Shown: positions 26,542 through 32,662 of the stretch, piece after piece
How positions within the stretch are numbered: the first letter of the stretch is position 1
Layout: each line of letters begins with the position of its first letter
Assembly (NCBI RefSeq): GCF_000308715.1
Contig: NZ_BAGH01000104.1
Location: 1 to 32,662 of the forward strand
DNA from: Nocardia tenerifensis NBRC 101015
Lineage (GTDB): Bacteria > Actinomycetota > Actinomycetes > Mycobacteriales > Mycobacteriaceae
Direction of reading: 5' to 3'
DNA length: 32,662 bases
Program-made: the position numbers and the translations under genes
The notes under the pieces: model-generated
Database searches by the model: none
What the model was told of the DNA's origin: nothing
What the model saw: the letters and a program-made list of their open reading frames with translations, nothing else

Positions 26542-26623
26542 CGATCGAACTTCGATCGTTACGAACGGCGTTCGTTTGCGCTGACGCTACGAGGCGAACG
26601 GCGTTCGTGTCAAACAGTGTTCG
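26542..26623. promoter_or_regulatory. Cluster of four palindromic operator candidates between MFS and tetR
   Basis: Site A, CGATCGAACTTCGATCG (26542-26558), is a perfect palindrome around one base. Site B, ACGAACGGCGTTCGT (26561-26575), and site C, CGAACGGCGTTCG (26595-26607), share the core GAAC-GGC-GTTC. Site D, CAAACAGTGTTCG (26611-26623), is a weaker version. Centres of B and C are 33 bases apart, about three helical turns. This is what a TetR autoregulatory region should look like. Confidence 0.75.
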
Positions 26624-26645
26624 TTGACCGCGTATGCTCGACGGC

Positions 26646-27317
26646 ATGAACCCAGCGCCCGTCAGCCGCCGAGCCCGCCCGGCGAAGGCCCCCCTGAGCC
26701 GCGACGTGATCATCGAGACGGGCCTGCGCATCCTCGACCGCGAGGGCCTTGTGGCGCTGACCATGCGGCGCGTCGCGCAGGAACTCGACACCGGCGCGGC
26801 CTCGCTCTACGTCTACGTCGCCAACCGCGACGACCTGATGGCCGCCATGCTCGATCACGTCCTCGGCACGCTCGCGGAACCGACCGGCGGCGACTGGCGC
26901 GAGCGATTGGGCGCGCTGATCGAGGCAGCGGTCACGGCCATGAGCCGCCACGAGGGCTTGGCGCTCGTCGCGCTCGGCGCGATCCCGACGGGGGAGAACG
27001 CCCTGGTGCTCATCGATCGGATGCTGGCACTGCTCGCCGAGGGCGGCGTGGACGAGCGCACCAACTCGTGGGCCGTCGATCTGCTGTTCCTGCACATCAC
27101 CGCGGCCGCCGCCGAGCAGAGCGCCTACAACACGAAGGGCATGCGCGCCGAGGTGCACATCGCCGAGGTCACCGAGCGCTACGCCGCGCTGCCGGCCGAC
27201 CGCTACCCGATGATCGCGGCGATGCGCGAAGAGCTCACGTCCGGGGACGGTGACTCGCGCGCGAAGTGGGCGCTGCGGGTGTTGATCGAGGGCATTCTCG
27301 CCACGCGGGCCACCTGA
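26646..27317 (+). CDS. TetR family transcriptional regulator
   Basis: The 223-residue protein has a basic N-terminal arm (PVSRRARPAKAPLSRD) and a TetR helix-turn-helix (VIIETGLRILDREGLVALTMRRVAQELDTGAASLYVYVANRDDLMAAMLDHVL). The C-terminal ligand domain is of the TetR-C/DUF1956-like kind. It most likely represses the divergent MFS pump and itself through the palindromes just upstream, and is released by a pump substrate. A -10-like TATGCT ends eight bases before ATG 26646 and no ribosome binding site is seen, suggesting a leaderless mRNA. ATG 26634, four codons earlier, is the alternative. Confidence 0.92.
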   Translation: MNPAPVSRRARPAKAPLSRDVIIETGLRILDREGLVALTMRRVAQELDTGAASLYVYVANRDDLMAAMLDHVLGTLAEPTGGDWRERLGALIEAAVTAMSRHEGLALVALGAIPTGENALVLIDRMLALLAEGGVDERTNSWAVDLLFLHITAAAAEQSAYNTKGMRAEVHIAEVTERYAALPADRYPMIAAMREELTSGDGDSRAKWALRVLIEGILATRAT

Positions 27318-27325
27318 ACTCTAAG

Positions 27326-27880
27326 ATGACAGGGGTGTCCGTGATCCGACCGGCGACCGAGGTCGACTTGCCAGCCCTGCAGGAGATCGAAATCGCGGCG
27401 GGTAAACCGTTTGCCGATATCGGCATGACGGCCGTCGCCGAGGACGAACCGCCCTCGCTCGAGACGCTACGTGAATATCAGCGCGCCGGGCGCGCGTGGG
27501 TCTGGGCCGACGACGATGACAGACCGATCGGCTATCTGGTCCTCGGTGTCGTCGACGGCGCGGCCCATATCGACCAGGTGTCGGTGCTGCCCGGATATCG
27601 CGGGCAGCGCATCGGCAAGCGCCTGATCGACCACGCGGTGTTCTGGGCGAAAGACCATGGGATGCAGTCGATCACCCTCACCACGTTCCTCGATGTCGCC
27701 TGGAACGGGCCGTACTACGAGCGCCTCGGCTTCCGCTACCTGAGCGACGAGGAGCAGACGCCGGGCCTGCGCGCCATCCGCGCGGCCGAGGCGGCGCACG
27801 GACTGGACGGCTCGTCGCGCGCCTCCATGAGCGCCGATATCGCCACTTGGTCCTTCGACGGGACGGTCTCGGAGACCTAG
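27326..27880 (+). CDS. GNAT family N-acetyltransferase
   Basis: The 184-residue protein follows the GNAT pattern: an IRPATEVDLPALQEIE start, the strand IGYLVLGVVDGAAHIDQVSVLPGYRGQRIGKRLIDHAVFWA with the acetyl-CoA pyrophosphate-binding loop RGQRIGKR, and motif B NGPYYERLGFRYL. The acceptor is unknown. ATG 27326 lies nine bases after the tetR stop. GTG at 27341 has a better ribosome binding site (AGGGG, five bases) and gives the usual MIRPATE start, so the first five codons may not be translated. It is probably co-transcribed with tetR. Its stop codon directly abuts the left boundary repeat of the accessory region. Confidence 0.9.
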   Translation: MTGVSVIRPATEVDLPALQEIEIAAGKPFADIGMTAVAEDEPPSLETLREYQRAGRAWVWADDDDRPIGYLVLGVVDGAAHIDQVSVLPGYRGQRIGKRLIDHAVFWAKDHGMQSITLTTFLDVAWNGPYYERLGFRYLSDEEQTPGLRAIRAAEAAHGLDGSSRASMSADIATWSFDGTVSET

Positions 27881-27885
27881 GCCTG

Positions 27886-27902
27886 TCTCGAAGTCCCATC
27901 CG
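27886..27902 (+). repeat. Left boundary repeat of the accessory region
   Basis: TCTCGAAGTCCCATCCG here is repeated in inverted orientation at 32646-32662 with one mismatch. The preceding AGGCCTGTC (27879-27887) also recurs directly at 32622-32630. The repeats enclose the IS630 element and the S-M module. Confidence 0.55.
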
Positions 27903-28044
27903 GCGCCTCCGGTGGCTGGATCACACGGGCATTGGTTGCTGCCCGGCACCACCGACGGCGGCGGGCTGGTCGCAGCAGAGGTCATCGCTCAGTTCTTCGG
28001 AATCGACCCGGTCGCCCGGAGCATCCCCTCGGTCGACGTCGGTT
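27903..28044 (+). pseudogene. 3' remnant of a truncated gene, possibly an alpha/beta hydrolase
   Basis: In the frame that includes 27930, the sequence reads GHWLLPGTTDGGGLVAAEV then IAQFFGIDPVARSIPSVDVG, with strong G/C third-position bias. The 5' part is missing beyond the boundary repeat. If the IS630 element and one TA are removed, the next codon is TAG, so the insertion lies in the original stop codon. The GHxW ... AAEVIxxFF pattern recalls the C-terminus of esterases of the PHB-depolymerase type, but this is weak. Confidence 0.35.
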
Positions 28045-28045
28045 A

Positions 28046-28068
28046 CAGAGGCTGAATTCGTGTTGTCG
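28046..28068 (+). repeat. IS630 left terminal inverted repeat
   Basis: It reads CAGAGGCTGAATT then CGTGTTGTCG and matches the complement of the right end except at two positions. A TA precedes it. Confidence 0.88.
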
Positions 28069-28112
28069 GTGGGCTAGACGTCATCTGGAGTGGTGTGAGG
28101 TACACCTGATGT

Positions 28113-29179
28113 GTGAGGTACCCGCAGGGCGGTGGGTTGACCGCCGAGCGTCGAGAGTTGCGGGAGCGGTTGCGGTTCGAGGCCGCGGCCGGTTTCGCGC
28201 GGGGCGAGGACAACGCGGTGATCGCCCACCAGCTTCGGGTCAGTGTCCGCTCGGTGCAGCGGTGGCGTCGTGCCTGGTCGGTCGAGGGCCGGGACGGGTT
28301 GCGGTCCAAGGGCCCGGCGTCGCTGCCGTTGTTGTCCGACGAGCAGTTCGCGGTGCTCGAGTATGAGCTGGACAAGGGGCCTGCCGAGCACGGCTGGCCG
28401 GACCAGAAATGGACCCTGCCCAGGATCAAGACCGTGATCGGGCGCCGGTTCCATATCTCCTACACGACCAAGGGGGTGTCGGTGTTGCTGCATCGACACG
28501 GCTGGAGCTGGCAGGTCCCCGCGCGGCGTGCGGTCGAACGCGACGATGCCGCGGTCGCGGTGTGGGTGAAAGATGTGTGGCCGCAGGTAAAAACGCCGCG
28601 GCGGCGCTCGGGGCCTGGCTGGTCTTCGAAGACGAGGCAGGGTTCTCGATGACGCCGCCGACCGCTAGAACCTGGGCGCCACGCGGCCGGACTCCGCTCG
28701 TGCGGGTGCGTGGGCGCACCACACGGCGGGTCTCGATCGCCGCACTGACCTGCTACAAGCCCGGGCAGCGTTCCCGATTGATCTGGCGGCCCCACCGGCA
28801 CAACCGAACTACCTCGGGTAGAAAGAGTTTCGCCTGGACCGACTACCGGGACCTGCTGATCGCCGCACACCGCCAGCTCGGCGCGCCGATCGTGGTGATC
28901 TGGGACAACCTGAACACCCACCTCACCGACGGCATGCGCCGGTTCATCGCCGGCCACGACTGGCTGACGGTCTACCAGCTGCCCGCCTACGCCCCCGATC
29001 TCAATGCGGCCGAAGGCATCTGGTCGCTGCTGCGCCGAGGCCGTCTGGCCAACCGCATCATCACCGACCCCGAGGACCTGATGCGGATCATCCGCAGCGA
29101 CCTCCATCGCATCCAATACCGCCCGCACCTGGTCGAGGGCTGCCTCACAGCAACCGGACTCGACCTCGAACGATCATGA
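28113..29179 (+). CDS. IS630 transposase made by -1 frameshifting
   Basis: The first frame (GTG 28113 to 28652, 179 residues) encodes the helix-turn-helix region: LTAERRELRERL, then AHQLRVSVRSVQRWRRAW, then the winged Leu/Arg segment up to VWVKDVWPQVK. The catalytic DDE domain is in the -1 frame: LVFEDEAGFSM (first Asp or Glu), VIWDNLNTH (second Asp) and LPAYAPDLNAAEGIW (final Glu). It ends at 29179, one base before the right inverted repeat. The frames join at AAAAA (28589-28593), where Lys-tRNA on AAA can slip back one base and re-pair perfectly; GTA-AAA-ACG becomes GGT-AAA-AAC. Programmed -1 frameshifting is known in this family. A disabling mutation is the alternative reading. Confidence 0.85.
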
Positions 29180-29202
29180 CGACATCACAAATTCAGCCTC
29201 TG
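29180..29202 (-). repeat. IS630 right terminal inverted repeat
   Basis: The complement reads CAGAGGCTGAATT then TGTGATGTCG. A TA follows at 29203-29204. Confidence 0.88.
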
Positions 29203-29520
29203 TAGTTCGGCACCTAGCAGCGTGCTTTCGCCCCAGACATAGGCAGCGGGTGAGCCGATCGAGTGATGGTTTTCTTCCACCTCGCACTCTGTGTCCGTCA
29301 TCACAGTCACCTCTCGGCCGAAAATGCGCGCTATGCCGTTGGGCATGAGCAGATGTATAGCTAACCCGTTATGGAAGGTATCTCGCGGTTCGCTTCTGTG
29401 CGGGTGGCCTTCATTCGAACAGTTGCTATCGCACCCACCTCGCGCATTCCGCAGCTGGCAACAGAGCCGTGATGGGCCCCGATCCAGGTCGACCGCTATC
29501 GCATAGCAGCGCTCACTCAC
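29185..29520 (-). CDS. Doubtful hypothetical protein interrupted by the IS630 insertion
   Basis: This 111-residue frame begins with a GTG without a good ribosome binding site. It contains a protein-like block (TFHNGLAIHLLMPNGIARIFGR and TECEVEENHHSIGSPAAYVW). Its last few codons lie within the IS right end, so it is not the original C-terminus. With the IS removed the frame would continue some 40 codons on the far side. No domain is recognised. It may be a real accessory gene of the AT-richer region or chance. Confidence 0.25.
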   Translation of the reverse strand: MSERCYAIAVDLDRGPSRLCCQLRNARGGCDSNCSNEGHPHRSEPRDTFHNGLAIHLLMPNGIARIFGREVTVMTDTECEVEENHHSIGSPAAYVWGESTLLGAELQRLNL

Positions 29521-29555
29521 GCCGTCTGCGCATCGATCCGACTCTAGTCGAGCTC

Positions 29556-29579
29556 GTCTGCGAAGGATCCTTCGCAGAC
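29556..29579. promoter_or_regulatory. Perfect 24-bp palindrome
   Basis: GTCTGCGAAGGA is followed directly by its complement, with no loop and BamHI-type GGATCC at the centre. It lies about 120 bases upstream of the small membrane protein. It could be a dimeric-regulator operator or a hairpin at an RNA end. Confidence 0.6.
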
Positions 29580-29612
29580 CTGGGTGCTAATCTGAGGTCT
29601 CGTCCAAGAGAT

Positions 29613-29658
29613 ACCGCATCGCCCCGTGGAGATTGGCGTCCGCGCGGGGCGATGCGGT
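29613..29658 (+). promoter_or_regulatory. Leader hairpin before the small membrane protein
   Basis: ACCGCATCGCCCCG (29613-29626) pairs perfectly with CGGGGCGATGCGGT (29645-29658) around an 18-base loop. It ends 43 bases before the ATG. It could be an attenuator, a terminator of upstream transcription or an RNA regulatory element. Confidence 0.5.
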
Positions 29659-29701
29659 CCCGACCCGCTTCGCCGATGGCGAGCAGGAAGAAGGTAAGTA
29701 C

Positions 29702-29917
29702 ATGAGGATCGTGCGCTTCAACAGTTCATGGTACTGGCCCAGACGCGACACCCGCACAGCCTGGTGCGGTGTGGTCATCATCGTCCTGGTCGTCGCGGCC
29801 TGTTTTGTCGCCGGATATGGCGAAGCCGTCCTGGTGGCGCTCGCCACGACGGTCGCAGGTGCCCTGACCACTGAGATGATCAAGCTCGGCCTCCAGGCTC
29901 GGCTGCGCACAGCGTGA
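29702..29917 (+). CDS. Small membrane protein encoded before the S-M module
   Basis: This 71-residue protein has a basic N-terminus (MRIVRFNSSWYWPRRDTR). A long hydrophobic stretch follows (TAWCGVVIIVLVVAACFVAGYG, then EAVLVALATTVAGALTTEMI), enough for one or two membrane helices, and then a short basic tail. GAAGAAGG lies eight bases before the ATG, a good start. It has its own terminator and a structured leader, so it looks like an independent unit rather than part of the S-M operon. No family is recognised. Small hydrophobic peptides with structured leaders can be toxins, holin-like proteins or membrane partners of defence systems; none of these is shown here. Confidence 0.6.
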   Translation: MRIVRFNSSWYWPRRDTRTAWCGVVIIVLVVAACFVAGYGEAVLVALATTVAGALTTEMIKLGLQARLRTA

Positions 29918-29923
29918 TCGAGT

Positions 29924-29950
29924 GGGGCGTGACGATCACCGTCACGCCCC
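29924..29950 (+). terminator. Terminator between the small membrane protein and the hsdS-like gene
   Basis: GGGGCGTGACG (29924-29934) pairs perfectly with CGTCACGCCCC (29940-29950) around ATCAC. TTCATC follows. It begins six bases after the stop codon. Confidence 0.75.
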
Positions 29951-29981
29951 TTCATCCGAGGAGCAGAAGGAGGTGGATGCT

Positions 29982-30578
29982 GTGGATTACGAGGACAGAT
30001 ACACACTCGGGGAGCTGGCAGAGATAACGCCTGGCCCCTCAGGCTCTCTGCTGGACAAACTCGGCGAGAAGCTCGATGGCGTCCCCGTGGTGACCCCTTC
30101 GGACATCACTACGAGCGGCGAGGTGACAGTACGGAAGCTTCGCAGGTTGCCGCACGATGAGGCGGTCCGGTTGGACCGGTTCGGTCTCCAACAAAATGAC
30201 ATTGTGCTCGTCCGACAGGGATCGCTCGGCAGGTCGGCCCTGATCGGCGAGCAGTTGACGGGTGCGTTGTACAACTCCTCGTGTGCACGAGTGCGCAGCC
30301 AAGATCGACGCGTACTACCGGAATACCTTCATATATATCTTTCCTCGCCCGGAATGCAGGAGGAGATGATCAGGCGTGCGCTCCCCGGGACAGTTCAGTC
30401 CCTTAACACCAAGATCTTGAACAGTCTTCCGGTAATCCTGCCGCCGCGAGAGCGTCAGCACGATCTTGTCGCAGTTATCGCTGACATCGACGAACTCGTC
30501 CTCACCCACCGAGAAACTGCGGATCGCCTCGATATCCTCAAGCGCACACTGCTCGGCGACTTCCTGAACGAAGGGTAG
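29982..30578 (+). CDS. Single-TRD type I specificity subunit (HsdS-like)
   Basis: The 198-residue protein is about half the length of a normal HsdS. It has one target-recognition domain: an LGELAEITPGPSG start, then VPVVTPSDIT, DIVLVRQGSLGRSALIG, NSSCARVR and LPEYLHIYLSSPGMQEEMI. One conserved dimerisation helix region follows (LNSLPVILPPRERQHDLVAVIADIDELVLTHRETADRLDILKR). Type I S subunits usually hold two such halves, one per half-site. A single half would have to dimerise and should recognise a symmetric split target. GTG 29982 is chosen because AAGGAGG lies eight bases upstream. The stop is three bases before the methyltransferase ATG, so they form one operon in S-then-M order, opposite to the usual M-S. 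Confidence 0.82.
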   Translation: MDYEDRYTLGELAEITPGPSGSLLDKLGEKLDGVPVVTPSDITTSGEVTVRKLRRLPHDEAVRLDRFGLQQNDIVLVRQGSLGRSALIGEQLTGALYNSSCARVRSQDRRVLPEYLHIYLSSPGMQEEMIRRALPGTVQSLNTKILNSLPVILPPRERQHDLVAVIADIDELVLTHRETADRLDILKRTLLGDFLNEG

Positions 30579-30581
30579 AGC

Positions 30582-32543
30582 ATGCGCACGACAGATCTCG
30601 CAGACACGATCATGTTTGAGATCGCCGGCCTTCTCCGTGGCAAGATGGACTCAGCAGAGTACAGGCGTGTTATGTCGGTTCTGCTCGTTCTCAAGTGGGC
30701 GCGCGATCATCCCGTAAGGCTGGAGATCCCGCCAAAAGCACGATGGAATCAGGTGCTCGAAGCTGCGAACAGCTCGCCGATTGAAGCGCTTGAGGACGCT
30801 GCGTCCGCACTCGTTTTCAATAACCGTGATGTGTTTGACGACTCATTCGAGCGTATGGAACTCGGCAAGCGGTTGAGTGACGGCGACGCCTGGCAGCTAG
30901 TTGCTCTCTTCGACAAGATCCCGTTGGACGACGAGATTCCCGGGTTCAATCACTTGGTTGGTCGGATCTATGACCAAGTCCTCGCCACGTTCCTCGATGA
31001 CGGCAAGCGCGGCGGCCAATTCGGTACCCCACCCTCGGTCCGCCAGCTCATGGTGCAGTTGGCCAATCCGCAGCCTGGCCAGTCGGTTTACGACCCTTGC
31101 GTGGGTACCGGCGGACTGCTTATCGCAGCTGACGAATACGTTGCCGAGCGCACCGATCGACATGATGCACTTGCTCTGTTCGGACAGGACGTCAACATGC
31201 AGCAGCACACCCTGGCTTGGCTCAACCTGAACCTGCATGGAATCGCCGACGCGTCTATCCGGATAGGCGACGCGCTCCTCGATCCGTGTTTCCAGAACAC
31301 CACCGGAGCACTGAGGCGGTTCGACCGAGTCCTGACCAATCCACCTTCCGGGTTGAAGTATCGACGCGAGATGGCGGGTAGCCACGCGCACGTATGGTAT
31401 GGACAGATGCGCACAGCAGACTTGCTGTTCGTCCAGCATGTCCTAGCATCGTTGACCTCCGGCGGCGTGGGAGTCATGGTTGTCGCCAACGGTGTGCTGT
31501 TCAGAGGCGGGTTAGAGGGGAACATCCGGCGCAGCATGATCCAAGATGGCAGAATTTCTGCCGTAATCGCGCTGGGACGCAATATCTTCCCCAATACCTC
31601 AGTCCCATTCAGCCTTCTTGTCCTCCGGGGAGAGGATACGAACCCAGATACTGAACGCGACATTCTCTTCATAAATGCTGAACACGAGGTCGATACCGTA
31701 CGCTCCCGAACTTATCTGGCTCCTCGCCATGTGCAAAAAATTGCGAACGCGTTCCATCGGCGAAACGATATCGATCATTTTTCACGGATAGTATCAATCG
31801 TTGAGATAGCGAAAAATGACTTCAATCTCAATGTCGGCAATTATCTTTTCCCGGTACCAAAGACCCCTGCGGCGCCAAGCATTGAATCTCTACTCTTCGG
31901 TGGGGTACCTGTCAACGAGGTCGAGGTTCAGCGCGAGCGATTCGACGCGCTCGGCATCGACTTGAACGAACTATTCGTGCGTAACCAGCTGGGGCACCTT
32001 GAGTTTCCCCCATCCGGTTACGAGACGATCGCCTCGACAATCCCCTCACTTACCGCACCGATCGAGACCGCGATCGTCGGTGCAGTCGAAGAGTGGTTCG
32101 CAGAGTTTCCGCTGCCCCGGAATGTATTCACTAAGCTGCCGCTCGACGCGGCACGCATGTACTTCGCCGAGACCTTTCAGGCTGCACTTACCGAAAGAAT
32201 GGTTCTGAGCGACGAACAGATCGCTGGCCTGTTCACCGACTGGTGGGTGGCAAATCGCGAAAACATCACCCGGCTGCGATACCACAATCGTCAGCCTGGT
32301 GCGTCCACTGTCGATGTGAGCGCAAATATCCTTGAGATCGTCGGAACCGATCTCGTTGCACGCGCGAGGAAATTGTTAGCCCAGGAACGCAATCAGCTAA
32401 TTGATTGTTATCTAACCTGGGGAAGCCGGTATAGCCCATCTCTCATGGAACTTGAGCGCCGACGAGCCGACGCATCCTCACGCCTAGAAGGGCGGATGCG
32501 AACCCTCGGTTACCAATGGCCTTTTCGTGAAATCGAACCGTAA
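30582..32543 (+). CDS. N6-adenine DNA methyltransferase, type I modification subunit (HsdM-like), atypical NPPS motif
   Basis: The 653-residue protein has an N-terminal helical domain (residues 1 to about 140, HsdM-N-like), then GGQFGTPPSVRQLM, the SAM-binding motif I DPCVGTGG at 171-178, and FGQDVNMQQHTLAWLNLNLHGI. Motif IV is NPPS at 253-256, where almost all adenine methyltransferases have NPPF or NPPY. The aromatic residue that stacks on the flipped adenine is therefore absent. GGVGVMVVANGVLFRGGLEGNIRR and NIFPNTSVPFSLLVLRG complete the fold. The C-terminal 200 residues are helical and unassigned. Sequence here is clearly less GC-rich than in the left part of the window, a sign of transfer. 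No HsdR gene follows within the window. Confidence 0.85.
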   Translation: MRTTDLADTIMFEIAGLLRGKMDSAEYRRVMSVLLVLKWARDHPVRLEIPPKARWNQVLEAANSSPIEALEDAASALVFNNRDVFDDSFERMELGKRLSDGDAWQLVALFDKIPLDDEIPGFNHLVGRIYDQVLATFLDDGKRGGQFGTPPSVRQLMVQLANPQPGQSVYDPCVGTGGLLIAADEYVAERTDRHDALALFGQDVNMQQHTLAWLNLNLHGIADASIRIGDALLDPCFQNTTGALRRFDRVLTNPPSGLKYRREMAGSHAHVWYGQMRTADLLFVQHVLASLTSGGVGVMVVANGVLFRGGLEGNIRRSMIQDGRISAVIALGRNIFPNTSVPFSLLVLRGEDTNPDTERDILFINAEHEVDTVRSRTYLAPRHVQKIANAFHRRNDIDHFSRIVSIVEIAKNDFNLNVGNYLFPVPKTPAAPSIESLLFGGVPVNEVEVQRERFDALGIDLNELFVRNQLGHLEFPPSGYETIASTIPSLTAPIETAIVGAVEEWFAEFPLPRNVFTKLPLDAARMYFAETFQAALTERMVLSDEQIAGLFTDWWVANRENITRLRYHNRQPGASTVDVSANILEIVGTDLVARARKLLAQERNQLIDCYLTWGSRYSPSLMELERRRADASSRLEGRMRTLGYQWPFREIEP

Positions 32544-32555
32544 TCGGCATGCCAG

Positions 32556-32602
32556 AGCGGCGGGGTTTGGATGGCAACCCGTCACCATCACCTCCCGCCG
32601 CT
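32556..32602 (+). terminator. Hairpin after the methyltransferase gene
   Basis: AGCGGCGGG (32556-32564) pairs with CCCGCCGCT (32594-32602), and an inner GGGTT/AACCC stem is an alternative fold. A second tight hairpin, CCCGGC-AAC-GCCGGG, follows at 32604-32618. Together they probably end the S-M transcript. Confidence 0.5.
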
Positions 32603-32645
32603 ACCCGGCAACGCCGGGCCCAGGCCTGTCGCAAAGCCCGGCCGG

Positions 32646-32662
32646 CGGATGGGACTGCGAGA
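32646..32662 (-). repeat. Right boundary repeat of the accessory region, cut by the window end
   Basis: The complement reads TCTCGCAGTCCCATCCG, matching 27886-27902 with one mismatch. With AGGCCTGTC at 32622-32630 it forms half of an imperfect hairpin whose outer arm should lie just beyond the window. Confidence 0.55.

Larger units (their letters stand above)
28046..29202 (+). mobile_element. IS630-family insertion sequence, apparently complete
   Basis: The element is 1157 bp. Its ends are inverted repeats of 23 bases with two mismatches (28046-28068 and 29180-29202), each starting CAGAGGCTGAATT. It is flanked by the dinucleotide TA on both sides (28044-28045 and 29203-29204), the target duplication typical of IS630/Tc1. 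It encodes one transposase in two overlapping frames. Confidence 0.9.

Noticed and set aside
28460..29128. 222-residue minus-strand frame inside the IS630 element
   Set aside because: Antisense to the transposase DDE domain.
27881..32662. CRISPR array or tRNA attachment site at the accessory region
   Set aside because: No regularly spaced repeats and no tRNA-like cloverleaf or tRNA 3' end could be found at either boundary.

Overview
The base composition (GC-rich almost throughout, strong G/C in third codon positions), GTG/TTG starts and gene content point to a high-GC actinomycete. The combination of tig-clpP1-clpP2-clpX, an mIHF-type DNA-binding protein, an EspG/PPE-like ESX cassette with a DUF3558 lipoprotein, and a KstR-type operator before a steroid isomerase gene suggests a mycolic-acid bacterium, most likely Nocardia. 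The genus is inferred, not shown.

Layout. (1) 1-3406: the first 30 codons of a bacterial hen1 RNA-repair methyltransferase run off the left edge, followed by a phosphoketolase gene (minus) divergent from an FKBP-type lipoprotein isomerase. (2) 3576-8219: the conserved proteostasis locus, with trigger factor, the two ClpP peptidases and the ClpX unfoldase. Terminator-like hairpins separate the units and a ClgR-like palindrome lies before clpP1. (3) 8443-10400: a STAS-domain protein, a small L7/L12-CTD-like protein, and a divergent Lrp regulator / LysE exporter pair. (4) 10835-14875: a minus-strand cassette of DUF3558 lipoprotein, WXG100-like protein, PPE-like protein with a Pro/Thr-rich tail, and EspG-like chaperone, preceded by a four-helix membrane protein. 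(5) 15067-20183: a ketosteroid isomerase under a perfect KstR-type site, an mIHF gene, and a YdeP-type molybdopterin oxidoreductase overlapping fdhD. (6) 20483-23842: two translationally coupled envelope proteins converging on an FHA protein. (7) 24204-27880: NmrA-like oxidoreductase, MFS efflux pump, divergent TetR regulator with a cluster of palindromes between them, and a GNAT acetyltransferase.

(8) 27881-32662 is the accessory region. It is visibly more AT-rich in its right half and is bounded by near-identical inverted repeats (27886-27902 and 32646-32662, the latter cut by the window end). It holds a complete IS630-type element with TA target duplication and an apparent -1 frameshift, a small membrane protein in its own hairpin-flanked unit, and a two-gene module of a single-TRD HsdS-like specificity protein followed by an HsdM-like N6-adenine methyltransferase with an atypical NPPS motif. 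No restriction subunit lies in the window. This compact, apparently mobile S-M module is the best candidate for an unusual system here.

Links between genes: ClpX feeds substrates to ClpP1P2 while trigger factor and the FKBP lipoprotein assist folding inside and outside the cell. EspG-like proteins chaperone PPE-like ESX substrates. FdhD sulfurates the molybdenum cofactor of the oxidoreductase encoded with it. TetR probably controls the efflux pump and the NmrA-like gene. No tRNA, rRNA or CRISPR array was recognised.
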